The notes beneath the pieces were generated by a model that saw nothing but the letters and a program-made list of their open reading frames with translations, did no database searches and was not told the DNA's origin. Positions 8,094 through 16,421 of a stretch of 26,935 bases of DNA are shown here, piece by piece. Position numbers and translations under genes: made by a program. Origin of the DNA: JADHLJ01 sp038118725 (GTDB taxonomy: Bacteria > Pseudomonadota > Alphaproteobacteria > Thalassobaculales > Thalassobaculaceae); the NCBI GenBank assembly GCA_038118725.1, contig JAYOIK010000072.1, positions 1-26,935 of the forward strand, read 5' to 3'. How positions within the stretch are numbered: position 1 is the first letter of the stretch; the number at the start of each line of letters is the position of its first letter.

Positions 8094-9206
8094 ATGGAAC
8101 TAGCCGATACGCAGGCGCGCGCGGCATGGCGGGTCGAGGATCTCGAACGTGACCCGAGTTGGGTGTTCAGCATCGACGATGCCGCAGGCGCGCAACTGGC
8201 GCGAACGGTCAAGGCGGCCTTTGATCCCGACCGCCCGCTTTTTGACTACACCCGCGGCGATTTTGATCTCGGCCCCGCCGGCAAGATTATCGTCGCGGCC
8301 CTCGCCGAGGCACATTATGGGCGCGGGTTGGCTTTGGTGCATGGGTTGCCTCGAGCGGAACTGACCGAGGAAGAGTTCAAGCTTCTGAATTGGGCGATCG
8401 GGCTCCATGCCGGCGTGGCGCGGCCCCAGGGCAAGGCCAGTCAATATATCGCGGCGGTGCGGGATGTCGGCGTCGACTATCGCGCCGCCAGCGGACGTGG
8501 CTATTCCTCGAACGCCAAGCTTGATTTCCATGTCGACGGCGCGGATCTGACCACGCTCGGCTGTTTCAACACCGCCAAGGCCGGCGGCCAGAGTATGATC
8601 TCCAGCAGTCTGACGGCCCGCGAGGTGTTGCGCGTCGAGCGGCCGGATCTGGCGGAAATCGCGGAGGAAGATTTCAGCTTCAGCCGCCAGCAAGAGGAAA
8701 CCGAGGACGAAGGACCGTTCTATACCCAGCCGCTGTTCGACTACGCCGACGGCCTGATCTTCGGCAAATGGAACCGCAACCGCGTGCAAAGCGCCCAGCG
8801 AATCGAGACCGCGCCGCGGCTGACCGATGGGCAACGCGAAACCATGGCGGCCCTGGACGAAATCCTGCAACGGCCCGAGAACATGTTCACCATGTATCTG
8901 GCGCCCGGCGATCTGCAGATCATGAACAACTACACGATGCTGCATTCCCGCACCGAGTACGAGGATTTCGACGAGCCCGAGAAAAAGCGCCTGTTGTATA
9001 GGCTCTGGCTGGCGCCGCCGGGCTCGGCGCGGATGCCCGAGAGCTGGTGGGATTTCTATCGCGGGATCGAACCCGGGGACGTGCGTGGCGGCATTCGCGG
9101 CCATTGCCACGATGATGCCTGCAAGGCGTTCGATGCCCGACAGGCGGCGGAACTCGGGATGACGGTTCCCGATCCCACGACCCCTCCGGCTTCGCAAGGC
9201 GGCTAG
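8094..9206 (+). CDS. TauD/TfdA-family Fe(II)/2-oxoglutarate-dependent dioxygenase
   Basis: This 370-residue protein has the double-stranded beta-helix iron site of the TauD/TfdA group: His146 and Asp148 in FHVDGADLTTLG, His284 in TMLHSRTEYED, and Arg303 in YRLWL, which should bind 2-oxoglutarate. Members hydroxylate an unactivated carbon of substrates such as taurine, aryloxyacetates or carnitine precursors. The typical product-side sequence PGDLQIMNNY precedes the second histidine. The start at 8094 follows GAGGATACGGG; longer starts overlap the amidohydrolase gene and are rejected. It sits between an amidohydrolase and a second, unrelated iron oxygenase in one orientation, so a shared catabolic route is likely, but the substrate cannot be read from the sequence. 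Confidence 0.9.
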   Translation: MELADTQARAAWRVEDLERDPSWVFSIDDAAGAQLARTVKAAFDPDRPLFDYTRGDFDLGPAGKIIVAALAEAHYGRGLALVHGLPRAELTEEEFKLLNWAIGLHAGVARPQGKASQYIAAVRDVGVDYRAASGRGYSSNAKLDFHVDGADLTTLGCFNTAKAGGQSMISSSLTAREVLRVERPDLAEIAEEDFSFSRQQEETEDEGPFYTQPLFDYADGLIFGKWNRNRVQSAQRIETAPRLTDGQRETMAALDEILQRPENMFTMYLAPGDLQIMNNYTMLHSRTEYEDFDEPEKKRLLYRLWLAPPGSARMPESWWDFYRGIEPGDVRGGIRGHCHDDACKAFDARQAAELGMTVPDPTTPPASQGG

Positions 9207-9284
9207 TAACGGGGGGCAAGTTCACTCGGGGCACGGGACATCGGTCGGGAAACTGGCCCGGACACTGCATGAATTGGAGAGGCC

Positions 9285-10325
9285 ATGCATCTGTTTCAGG
9301 AAAACGCCCCAAGCGATCATGACGCCGCGCTGGCCCAACTCGCGATCATTGATCTCGGCCCGTATCTGAAGGGCGAGCCGGGCGCGTTGGAAGCCACGGC
9401 GGCGGAGATCTGCCGGGCCTGCGAGACCATCGGTTTCTTCTACATTTCGAACCACGGGGTCGACGAAGCGCTGATCGAGGCGACCTTCGAGCAGTCCAGG
9501 CGCTTCCATGCCCTGCCGTTGGGGTCCAAGCAGGCGCTGGCGCTTGACTCCGACAATCTCGGCTACATGGCGATGAATACCAGCATGCAGCGCCATTCCA
9601 CGGTCCACAAGGCGACCAAGCCGAACCAGAACGAGTCCTTCTTCATCACCCACCCGCGTGGCCCGGACCACCCGGACGCCTTGTCGCCCCGGCCGTTTCG
9701 CGGCGTCAATCGCTGGCCCGACGGACTGCCCGGTTTTCGTGAGGGGGTGCTGGACTATTTCGGCGCGCTGAACGCCCTCGGCCAAGGCCTCCTGCCGGCT
9801 TTTTCGGTGGCGCTCGGGATGGAGGCGGATTTCCTGGCCCCGTCCTTCGCCAACGAGAACAACGCCACCTTGAGGATGCTGCACTATCCGCCGACGGTGA
9901 TCGAGGACAACGATTTCGGCACCGCGCCGCATACCGACAATTCCTTCATGACCATCCTCGCCCGCATGGACGTTCCCGGCCTGGCGATCCGTCTGCCGTC
10001 GGGAGAGTGGTTATCGCCGCCGCTTGTTCCCGGCACCTTTCTGGTCAATATCGGCAATATCCTGCGCCGGATGTCCAATGACCGCTTCATGTCGACGCCG
10101 CACGGCGTGATCGTCGACGGCGAGACCGACCGCTACTCACTGGCCTATTTCCACAGCCCCAATCCCTACGAGACCATCAAGGTCGCTCCGTCATGCATCA
10201 CCCCGGACGAGCCGGCCGCGTATGAGCCCAGGCTATACGCCGAGTTGATCCACGAGTTCTTCAGCGCCAACTATTTTCACCAGAAGGACCACGGCTCCAT
10301 CAAGATGGAGAACCGGTACACGTAG
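9285..10325 (+). CDS. Isopenicillin N synthase-like 2-oxoglutarate/Fe(II) oxygenase
   Basis: This 346-residue protein belongs to the isopenicillin N synthase-like branch of non-heme iron oxygenases. The N-terminal DIOX_N region includes CETIGFFYISNHGVDE. The iron site is His216 and Asp218 (APHTDNSFMTIL) with His273 (STPHGV). Arg283 and Ser285 (DRYSLAYF) form the RxS motif that holds 2-oxoglutarate in most members. The start at 9285 follows GGAGAGGCC. Presence of RxS favours a 2-oxoglutarate-dependent hydroxylase rather than a true cyclase. It lies 78 bases after the TfdA-type gene and is convergent with the class V PLP enzyme. Reaction and substrate are unknown. Confidence 0.9.
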   Translation: MHLFQENAPSDHDAALAQLAIIDLGPYLKGEPGALEATAAEICRACETIGFFYISNHGVDEALIEATFEQSRRFHALPLGSKQALALDSDNLGYMAMNTSMQRHSTVHKATKPNQNESFFITHPRGPDHPDALSPRPFRGVNRWPDGLPGFREGVLDYFGALNALGQGLLPAFSVALGMEADFLAPSFANENNATLRMLHYPPTVIEDNDFGTAPHTDNSFMTILARMDVPGLAIRLPSGEWLSPPLVPGTFLVNIGNILRRMSNDRFMSTPHGVIVDGETDRYSLAYFHSPNPYETIKVAPSCITPDEPAAYEPRLYAELIHEFFSANYFHQKDHGSIKMENRYT

Positions 10326-10336
10326 AGCGCTCAGTC

Positions 10337-10372
10337 TTGTTTTCGCGCTGACAAACGCCGCGAAAGAAACAA
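10337..10372. terminator. Hairpin between convergent genes, weak terminator candidate
   Basis: TTCGCG (10342-10347) pairs with CGCGAA (10359-10364), and the flanking TTGTT and AACAA can extend the stem with a small bulge. It occupies the 50-base gap between two convergent genes. There is no clean T-run on either strand, so termination is inferred from position. Confidence 0.35.
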
Positions 10373-10375
10373 ACC

Positions 10376-11536
10376 TTAGGCAATGAATCCGCTGATCTGA
10401 TCAATCACCTCTCGAACCTCGGCCTCGGAGTTATAGTAGTGCGGCGAGATCCGGATGTTGCCGTGTCGGGCGCTGGTGAAAATTCCGCGTTCCTTCAATG
10501 TCTGGACCGTGGAAGCGGGATCGACCTTGGGGTGATGGAATGTCAGGATTCCAGATCTTCGGCCCTCTTCCCAAGGGCTGGTCACCGTGCATCCCAGCCC
10601 TTTCAAACCGTCGGCGAACAGATCATTTAGTTTCAGGATGCGGTTCGAGATCAAGGGCAACTCGAATGCCTCGATTTCCCTAAAGCGCTCCATCAACCCG
10701 AATAGTCCCGCCGAATTCTCAGTTCCCGGTTCGAACTTCTGGGCCGATGGCAACCAATCCAACTCCCGGCGGAACGCGAACGGGTCATTGACGCTCAACC
10801 AGCCGACCTCGGTCGGTTCCGTCCGCTCCAGCAGGGCATCGGAAAGCGCCATGAAACCGATGCCGAGTGGCCCCAACATCCATTTATGGGCGCTGACCAC
10901 GAGTGCGTCGATGCCGAGGGTGGAGAGATTGAAATCAAACGCTCCGGCGCCCTGGGTGCCGTCCACCACCAGAAAGGCGCCATTGTCGTGAGCCAATTCG
11001 GCGATCGCCGCGAGATCCGGGCGATAGCCGTTGAAATACTGGACCCCGCTCATCGCGACGATCCGTGTCCGGCCGTCCAGAATGGGCGAGACGGCATCCG
11101 CCGTAACCCGGCCATCGACGGCTTCGACAACACGGCATTCGACCCCCAGGCTCTCCAGCCGTTTCCACGGCAGAAAATTCGACGGAAAATCCAGCGCTGG
11201 AACCACTACGTTGTCGCCGTGTTTCCACTGTTGGCCATTCGCGATGGGTGACAAGCCGTGCGAGGTGTTCTGGATAAAGGCGACAGTCGTCGGCTTCGCC
11301 CCGGTCATCCTAGAGATCGCCTCTCGCAGATCCGAATACTCCTGGGCAAACAACCTGCCCGAGGTGGTCATGTTGTGAACCTGGATGGAAGTTTGCCGCG
11401 ACATGGCGGCCTGCACGCCCATCGAGATCGGCGATACCGCCGCGTGATCCATGTAAATGGCGTGCTCGGTAATCGGAAAATTGGCCCGCAATGTGTCGGG
11501 ATTCATGATATCGCCAGTCTGGGCATCGGCTCTCAC
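10376..11536 (-). CDS. Class V PLP-dependent aminotransferase / cysteine desulfurase-like enzyme
   Basis: This 386-residue fold-type I PLP enzyme resembles the SufS/isopenicillin N epimerase branch of class V aminotransferases. Visible landmarks are YMDHAAVSP near the N-terminus, QNTSHGLSPIANG for cofactor phosphate binding, VDGTQGAGAFDFN with the ring-contact aspartate, and the Schiff-base Lys218 in VSAHKWMLGP. FEPGTENSAGLFGL follows. No cysteine loop typical of a desulfurase active site was obvious, so transamination, epimerisation or lyase chemistry are all possible. The GTG at 11536 overlaps the Rieske stop codon as GTGA with GGAGCGGGG upstream, so I prefer it over the internal ATG at 11506. 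The overlap implies coupled translation with the Rieske oxygenase, which likely acts in the same pathway. Confidence 0.88.
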   Translation of the reverse strand: MRADAQTGDIMNPDTLRANFPITEHAIYMDHAAVSPISMGVQAAMSRQTSIQVHNMTTSGRLFAQEYSDLREAISRMTGAKPTTVAFIQNTSHGLSPIANGQQWKHGDNVVVPALDFPSNFLPWKRLESLGVECRVVEAVDGRVTADAVSPILDGRTRIVAMSGVQYFNGYRPDLAAIAELAHDNGAFLVVDGTQGAGAFDFNLSTLGIDALVVSAHKWMLGPLGIGFMALSDALLERTEPTEVGWLSVNDPFAFRRELDWLPSAQKFEPGTENSAGLFGLMERFREIEAFELPLISNRILKLNDLFADGLKGLGCTVTSPWEEGRRSGILTFHHPKVDPASTVQTLKERGIFTSARHGNIRISPHYYNSEAEVREVIDQISGFIA

Positions 11537-12777
11537 GTCCCCGCTCCGTACTCCCCCAGCGGCTCCAGCCCCAGCGCCGCGCGGTAGCTGTCGTGGTAGT
11601 GGTGCAGGGCCGGTTCGTTGCGGCCGAAGACCACGGTGTCGAGCTCTCCGCTTTCCGCCGCCAACTGGATGCGCTCGCCCATGGCGTAGTCTTCCTGCTC
11701 GATGGTGCTGTCGAAGACCTCGTTGATCACCGCGTAGGTCAGGGTCTTTTCCTTGCGGGCCTCGAAGTCATAGACCTCGTCCAGGGTCAGCGCGTTGCCC
11801 AAGGCCAGCGCCTCGGCCTCGGCGGCGACGGCGTTCTCGGTGAAATAGTGACAGATCCGGCTGGTGGAACGCGCGGGGTCGTCCCCGTGGGGATAGATCT
11901 TCACCAGATTGGTGGTGCCGCGGCCGACGATGATCTGGATGTTCGGGAAGATGAAATACAACAGGGTCGCGCCCATCGGTAGCGACCATTCCTCCTCCGG
12001 CGCCTCGCGCAGCATGTCGATGAAGCGGCTGGCGAAGACAAAGCGATGGTTCCGCCCGAAGGTTTCATAGGCCAGATTGTCGCCGTGGAAGAGCTGTCCC
12101 AACGTGTTCTTGTGCAGCTTCTGGAAGTGGTAGGTCTCACCGAACGTGTCGTTCGCAAGCTTCCAGTTGAGTCGCTTGGTGATCGCGGTCTCGCCGGTGC
12201 GTTGCAGGCGCTCGAACTTCCAATTGGCGATCTCCAGGCCCAGCCCGCCCAGCAGTGCGTCGACATCAATCGTCCCGTCCCGCTTGGGATGCACGAAAAG
12301 CAAGCCGTGGCTCTCCACCGCCGGAAGTTCGATCAGGCCGAGCGAGGGTTTGTCGACCGCGCCGAAATGGCCGGGCTGGGGGATCGCCAAAAGCGCGCCG
12401 GAATTGTCGTACGTCCAGGCGTGGAAGGGACAGGAGAAGCGGGTCTTCTCGCCGCGCTCCTCGGTTACCAGTTTGACGCCCCGGTGGCGGCAGGCATTCA
12501 GAAAGGCGCGGAAGTTTCCCTCGGCGTCGCGGCAGGCCAGTACCGGGGTGCCGAAATCGTCCACTGTCATGAAGGTGCCGGGTGACGGCAGATCTCCGGT
12601 CAATCCGATGATCTGGGGGTGAGCACGGAAAAAGACGTCCCATTCCCGCGCCGCCATGTCAGGGCAGGTATAGCTGGTGACCGGGTTTTCGACCATGCGT
12701 CCGGCGTCGACATTGCGCTTCTCGGCGACCTGGGACATCAACTCCTTCAGGATTTCGATCTGCTTGACCCGTTCCAT
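11533..12777 (-). CDS. Rieske non-heme iron oxygenase, catalytic (alpha) subunit
   Basis: This gene encodes a 414-residue Rieske-type oxygenase that would activate O2 for hydroxylation or demethylation of an aromatic or quaternary amine substrate. The Rieske 2Fe-2S ligands are Cys96, His98, Cys116 and His119 (ACRHRG and CPFHAWTY). The mononuclear iron site follows as His217 and His222 in GETYHFQKLHKN, with Asp363 in IEQEDYAMGE as third ligand. The ATG at 12777 has GGAGAG eight bases upstream; a 188-residue upstream extension of the open frame is out-of-frame shadow of the divergent gene. No ferredoxin or reductase partner is adjacent, so electrons must come from elsewhere. It forms a two-gene unit with the PLP enzyme. 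Substrate unknown. Confidence 0.92.
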   Translation of the reverse strand: MERVKQIEILKELMSQVAEKRNVDAGRMVENPVTSYTCPDMAAREWDVFFRAHPQIIGLTGDLPSPGTFMTVDDFGTPVLACRDAEGNFRAFLNACRHRGVKLVTEERGEKTRFSCPFHAWTYDNSGALLAIPQPGHFGAVDKPSLGLIELPAVESHGLLFVHPKRDGTIDVDALLGGLGLEIANWKFERLQRTGETAITKRLNWKLANDTFGETYHFQKLHKNTLGQLFHGDNLAYETFGRNHRFVFASRFIDMLREAPEEEWSLPMGATLLYFIFPNIQIIVGRGTTNLVKIYPHGDDPARSTSRICHYFTENAVAAEAEALALGNALTLDEVYDFEARKEKTLTYAVINEVFDSTIEQEDYAMGERIQLAAESGELDTVVFGRNEPALHHYHDSYRAALGLEPLGEYGAGT

Positions 12778-12928
12778 GATCAGCGCTCTCCAATGCCTGT
12801 CCGGGGATCGACCACTATCCCGGTATCCCTTAGCATCAAGAAATGCTCCGGGCGACGGCAAACCCGTTCGGCGCGCCTGTTGAAACACGCGCGGTCCCGT
12901 TACCGCGCATTTGTCGGGAGGAGCCGCC

Positions 12929-14017
12929 ATGACTGTCCCATCCTCGCCGTTGGATCGCGCCAAACGATTTTGCGAGGCCCATGACATCAGCGTGCCGATC
13001 CTGATGGCGCCGATGGCCGGCGCCTGTCCCGCGCCGCTTGCCGCCGCCGTCGCCAATGCCGGCGGCATGGGGGCTTGCGGGACCCTGCTGATGAGCCCCG
13101 ATGCCATAGGAGATTGGGCGACCACCTTTCGCGGCTCCAGCAATGGCGGCTTCCAACTCAATCTCTGGATACCCGACCCCGCGCCGATCCGAAACGCCGA
13201 GCATGAGGCGGAGGTTCGGGCGTTTCTCGGCCAATGGGGCCCCGAGGTCGCGGAGGACGCGGGTGACGGTGGGGTGTTGGACTTCGACGCGCAGTGCGAG
13301 GCCATGCTGGAAGCGGGGCCGGCGGTGATCTCGTCGATCATGGGGCTCTATCCCGACGATTTCGTGGCGCGGATGAAACAACGTGGGATCAAGTGGTTCG
13401 CCACCGTAACCACGGTTGCCGAGGCGCGCGCGGCGGTCGAGGCCGGCGCCGACGCGGTCGTCGCCCAGGGCATGGAAGCGGGGGGCCATAGGGGAGCCTT
13501 CGAGGCGGGCGAGGCGGAGCGCGCGCTTGTCGGGTTGTTCTCGCTATTGCCGGCGGTTCGCGACGCTGTGGAGGTTCCGGTGATCGCGACCGGTGGGATC
13601 GCCGATGCAAGGGGCGTCGCCGCGGCACTGATGCTGGGAGCTTCGGCGGCGCAGATCGGTACAGGTCTGCTAAGGACGCCGGAGGCCGCGATCGCGCCGG
13701 CCTGGGCCGATGCCATCGGGCGGACCGCGCCCGAGGAAACAATCGTCACTCGGAGCTTTTCCGGACGGCCCGGGAGAAGCGTTGCCACCGCCTATGCCCG
13801 CGCCGCCAACGCGCCGGATACGCCGGATCCGGCGCCCTATCCGGTACAGCGTGGCCTGACCGGCGCGATGCGAGCCGAGGGTGTGAAGGAAAATGACATC
13901 GACCGTATCCAGGCCTGGGCCGGTCAGTCCGCCGCCCTGGCCCAGACGCGACCCGCCGCGGATCTCGTCCGAGGCATTTGGAGCGAGGCCGAGGCGATGT
14001 TGAAGGGGGCCGTATAG
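12929..14017 (+). CDS. Nitronate monooxygenase-like FMN protein (NPD/enoyl reductase II fold)
   Basis: This 362-residue FMN-binding TIM-barrel protein belongs to the 2-nitropropane dioxygenase / nitronate monooxygenase family. The N-terminal FMN loop is LMAPMAGACPAPLAAAVANA. The catalytic histidine region is GMEAGGHRGAF (His187). The phosphate-binding part is IATGGIADARGVAAAL with GASAAQIGTGLL. Members oxidise alkyl nitronates with O2, and relatives reduce enoyl thioesters or quinones. The start at 12929 follows a strong GGGAGGAG site. It is divergent from the Rieske gene with 151 bases between them, which may hold promoters for both. It converges on the ABC exporter with a nine-base gap. The exact reaction is not fixed by sequence. 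Confidence 0.88.
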   Translation: MTVPSSPLDRAKRFCEAHDISVPILMAPMAGACPAPLAAAVANAGGMGACGTLLMSPDAIGDWATTFRGSSNGGFQLNLWIPDPAPIRNAEHEAEVRAFLGQWGPEVAEDAGDGGVLDFDAQCEAMLEAGPAVISSIMGLYPDDFVARMKQRGIKWFATVTTVAEARAAVEAGADAVVAQGMEAGGHRGAFEAGEAERALVGLFSLLPAVRDAVEVPVIATGGIADARGVAAALMLGASAAQIGTGLLRTPEAAIAPAWADAIGRTAPEETIVTRSFSGRPGRSVATAYARAANAPDTPDPAPYPVQRGLTGAMRAEGVKENDIDRIQAWAGQSAALAQTRPAADLVRGIWSEAEAMLKGAV

Positions 14018-14026
14018 ACCGCGTGG

Positions 14027-15841
14027 CTATTCCGCCGCGCCGCGGGCCTCTACCAGGGCGCGAGGGTCGTGCACATCGAACTGTAGGGCCGCGAGACGAG
14101 CATAGAGCGCGTTCGTGGCCAGCAGTTCGTGATGGCTTCCGCTGGCCACCGCGCGCCCATCCTGCATGACCACGATACGATCGGCGCTCAGTACCGTGGC
14201 CAGACGGTGTGCGATCACCAGGGTCGTGCGCCCGGCCATGATCCGCTCAAGCGCCTGTTGCACCGCACGCTCGCTTTCGGCGTCAAGCGCGCTGGTCGCC
14301 TCGTCCAGGAGCAGCACCGCCGGATCGCGAAGGATCGCCCGCGCGATCGCCAGACGCTGGCGCTGGCCGCCCGACAGCCGCACGCCTTTCTCGCCAAGAT
14401 CGGTGTCAAAGCCGTTCGGCAGTTTCTCGATGAACTCCAGTGCATGGGCGGCCTCGGCGGCGGCGCGCACCTCGGCGTCGCTCGCCTCGGGGCGTCCGTA
14501 ACGGATGTTCTCGGTCACGTTGGAGGAGAAGATCACTGCGTCTTGGGGGACCAGGCCGATCCGCTCGCGCGCGGCCTTGGGATCCACGTTGACCAGCGGA
14601 ACTCCATCCAGACGCACCAGACCGATCCTCGGGTCGTAGAACCGCAGGAGCAGTTGAAACACGGTTGTTTTGCCGGCGCCGGACGGCCCGACCAGGGCCA
14701 CCGTTTCGCCGGGTTCCACGGTCAGGGTGAAGGCCGCGAGCGCCGCCTGATCCGGGCGCGAGGGATAGCGAAACTCGACCGCGTCGAACTCGATCCTGCC
14801 CTCGGCGGGGCTCGGCAGGACCTCGGGATTGTTGGGCGCCGCGATCTCGGCCTTGGTGGCGAGTAGGTCCATCAGTCGGTCCATGGCGCCGGCGGCGCGT
14901 TGCAGATCGCCGAGGACCTCGGATAGGGCCCCGGTCGAACCGGCGACGACGATCGCGTAGAACACGAAGGCCGACAGCTCGCCCGGCGTAATTCTACCGG
15001 ACAGCACGTCGCGTCCGCCGATCCAAAGCACGATGGTGACGGCACCGAAAACGAAGGCGATGACGATGGCGGTCAGCGCCGCCCGGTTGCGCACGCGGAA
15101 GACGGCGGTTCGAAAGGCTTCCTCCACACGGTCGGCGAAACGCGCGCGGTCAACCGCCTCATGACCGAAGGCCTGGACGACGCGAATGCCGTTCAGCGTC
15201 TCCTCCACATAGGCGCCGACATCGGCGACCCGGTCCTGCGACGCGCGGCTGAGCCTGCGCACCCGACGCCCAAGCAGAACGATGGGAACCACCACCAGCG
15301 GGATCACCAGAAGAACCAACCCGGCCAGTTTGGGACTGGTCACCAGCAGCATGACGAGGCCACCGGCGAACATCAGAGTGTTGCGAAGCGCGATGGAAAC
15401 AGACGAGCCGACCACCGTCTGCACCAAGGTGGTGTCCGTGCCGATGCGCGAGATCAACTCTCCGGTCCGGCGCGATTCGAAGAAGGTGGCGCTCAAACCG
15501 ACCACGTGATTGAAGACAGCGCTTCTAAGATCCGCGACTACTCGTTCGCCGACCCAGGAGATCAGGAAAAACCGGGCATAGCTGGCAAGCGCCAAGAGCA
15601 GCACGACACCGCCCAGAACGATCACCGCCTGGTCCAGCAGCACCGGATCGCCAACCGCGAAACCCTTGTCGATCAGAAACCGCAGGCCGGTGCCCATCGC
15701 CAGCACGGTTCCCGCAGCGACCATCAACGCGATCGCGGCGCCGACCAATTGCCAACGATACGGCGCCATATAGGGCAAGAGCATGCGCAGCGACGAGAGG
15801 TCGCGCTGGCGCTCGATCGTGGGGTCGTCCTTGAGGCTCAC
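14027..15841 (-). CDS. ABC exporter, fused permease and ATPase (MsbA/LmrA-like)
   Basis: This 604-residue half-transporter has an N-terminal six-helix ABC transmembrane domain (about residues 25-320) and a C-terminal nucleotide-binding domain (about 350-590). It would act as a homodimer in the inner membrane, exporting a lipid, peptide or drug-like molecule. ATPase motifs are complete: Walker A GPSGAGKTT with Lys391, Q-loop VPQDAVIFS, signature LSGGQRQRLAIARAIL, Walker B with Glu514 in LLLDEATSALD, and H-loop VIAHRLATV. The start is a GTG at 15841 followed by SLKDDPTIERQ; only a weak GGGATGA site precedes it. Substrate cannot be inferred. It is divergent from rpmE and convergent with the nitronate monooxygenase-like gene. 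Confidence 0.92.
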   Translation of the reverse strand: MSLKDDPTIERQRDLSSLRMLLPYMAPYRWQLVGAAIALMVAAGTVLAMGTGLRFLIDKGFAVGDPVLLDQAVIVLGGVVLLLALASYARFFLISWVGERVVADLRSAVFNHVVGLSATFFESRRTGELISRIGTDTTLVQTVVGSSVSIALRNTLMFAGGLVMLLVTSPKLAGLVLLVIPLVVVPIVLLGRRVRRLSRASQDRVADVGAYVEETLNGIRVVQAFGHEAVDRARFADRVEEAFRTAVFRVRNRAALTAIVIAFVFGAVTIVLWIGGRDVLSGRITPGELSAFVFYAIVVAGSTGALSEVLGDLQRAAGAMDRLMDLLATKAEIAAPNNPEVLPSPAEGRIEFDAVEFRYPSRPDQAALAAFTLTVEPGETVALVGPSGAGKTTVFQLLLRFYDPRIGLVRLDGVPLVNVDPKAARERIGLVPQDAVIFSSNVTENIRYGRPEASDAEVRAAAEAAHALEFIEKLPNGFDTDLGEKGVRLSGGQRQRLAIARAILRDPAVLLLDEATSALDAESERAVQQALERIMAGRTTLVIAHRLATVLSADRIVVMQDGRAVASGSHHELLATNALYARLAALQFDVHDPRALVEARGAAE

Positions 15842-15873
15842 GTCATCCCAATCCGTGTGTCACGGTTTCGCGC

Positions 15874-15902
15874 ACAATATTAGTGGTCCGGAGCGAACAC
15901 AA
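15874..15902 (-). promoter_or_regulatory. Possible sigma70 promoter for the ABC exporter
   Basis: On the minus strand TTGTGT (15902-15897) and TATTGT (15879-15874) are 17 bases apart and lie just upstream of the GTG start. Both boxes are partial matches. Confidence 0.35.
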
Positions 15903-15942
15903 CGGTTCCCGGGCGGAGAGGGGAAATGAACCCGCTTTCCGC

Positions 15943-15971
15943 TTGAACCCATCGACGGAACCCGCTATACC
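15943..15971 (+). promoter_or_regulatory. Sigma70-like promoter of rpmE
   Basis: TTGAAC (15943-15948) and TATACC (15966-15971) are separated by exactly 17 bases. This places a transcript start near 15978 and leaves a leader of about 88 bases before the rpmE start codon. Confidence 0.6.
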
Positions 15972-15987
15972 GCGCGCCTTGAATGAC

Positions 15988-16004
15988 GACTCGCACGACG
16001 AGTC
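15988..16004 (+). promoter_or_regulatory. Hairpin in the rpmE 5' leader
   Basis: GACTCG and CGAGTC form a 6-bp stem around CACGA, directly after the predicted start of transcription. A leader hairpin could stabilise the mRNA or serve ribosomal protein feedback, but no specific L31 regulatory motif is recognised. Confidence 0.35.
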
Positions 16005-16065
16005 CCACTAGGCCCCTGGGCCATACCCTTGGGTTTTGATGCGCACCCGCGCGGGAGCAGGCACG

Positions 16066-16290
16066 ATGAAGGCGGATATTCATCCCGACTACCACGACAT
16101 TACCATCGTCATGACCGATGGTACCGAATACACGACCAAGTCGACCTGGGGCTCGGAAGGCGATGTGATGCGCCTGGATATCGATCCCAAGTCGCATCCC
16201 GCTTGGACCGGTGTGCGCCGCGTGCTTGACCAGGGTGGTCGCGTGGCTCAATTCAACAAGCGTTTCGCGGGGCTCGGCCTCAAGAGCTGA
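16066..16290 (+). CDS. rpmE: 50S ribosomal protein L31, cysteine-free type
   Basis: This 74-residue protein is L31 of the large ribosomal subunit. MKADIHPDYHDITI at the N-terminus and GGRVAQFNKRFAG near the C-terminus match the family. The zinc-binding cysteines seen in E. coli L31 are replaced: MTDG stands where CSCG occurs and DPKSHP where CSKCHP occurs, so this is the zinc-independent (C-minus) form, which is usual in many alphaproteobacteria. The start at 16066 follows GGGAGCAGG. It has its own promoter and an intrinsic terminator, so it is a single-gene unit. Confidence 0.96.
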   Translation: MKADIHPDYHDITIVMTDGTEYTTKSTWGSEGDVMRLDIDPKSHPAWTGVRRVLDQGGRVAQFNKRFAGLGLKS

Positions 16291-16313
16291 TCCACTAGAA
16301 ATTCAGTTGCCCG

Positions 16314-16345
16314 AACGGACGCTCTTGAGCGTCCGTTTGTCGTTT
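16314..16345 (+). terminator. Intrinsic terminator of rpmE
   Basis: AACGGACGCTC (16314-16324) and GAGCGTCCGTT (16327-16337) form a perfect 11-bp inverted repeat, followed by TGTCGTTT. It lies 24 bases after the rpmE stop codon. Confidence 0.85.
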
Positions 16346-16386
16346 CAGGCTTGAAAACAGGGCCAAAATTTTTTTTCACGAGATCT

Positions 16387-16414
16387 CTTGAACGGCGGTT
16401 CGACATCCCTAAAT
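16387..16414 (+). promoter_or_regulatory. RpoH (sigma32)-type heat-shock promoter
   Basis: CTTGAA (16387-16392) is followed after 14 bases by CCCTAAAT (16407-16414). This resembles the alphaproteobacterial RpoH pattern CTTG-N(16-18)-CYTATNT and sits upstream of a small heat-shock gene, which supports the call. Confidence 0.55.
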
Positions 16415-16421
16415 CACATTT

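Noticed and set aside
9285..11536. Isopenicillin N synthase-like oxygenase next to a class V enzyme resembling isopenicillin N epimerase, suggesting a beta-lactam cluster
   Set aside because: The genes are convergent, there is no peptide synthetase, and the oxygenase keeps the RxS motif of general 2-oxoglutarate enzymes. Both are broad families, so shared names are not evidence of a beta-lactam route.
12778..13341. N-terminal extension of the Rieske protein by 188 residues
   Set aside because: The extension lies opposite the nitronate monooxygenase gene and is low-complexity. A good ribosome site and a typical N-terminus occur at 12777.
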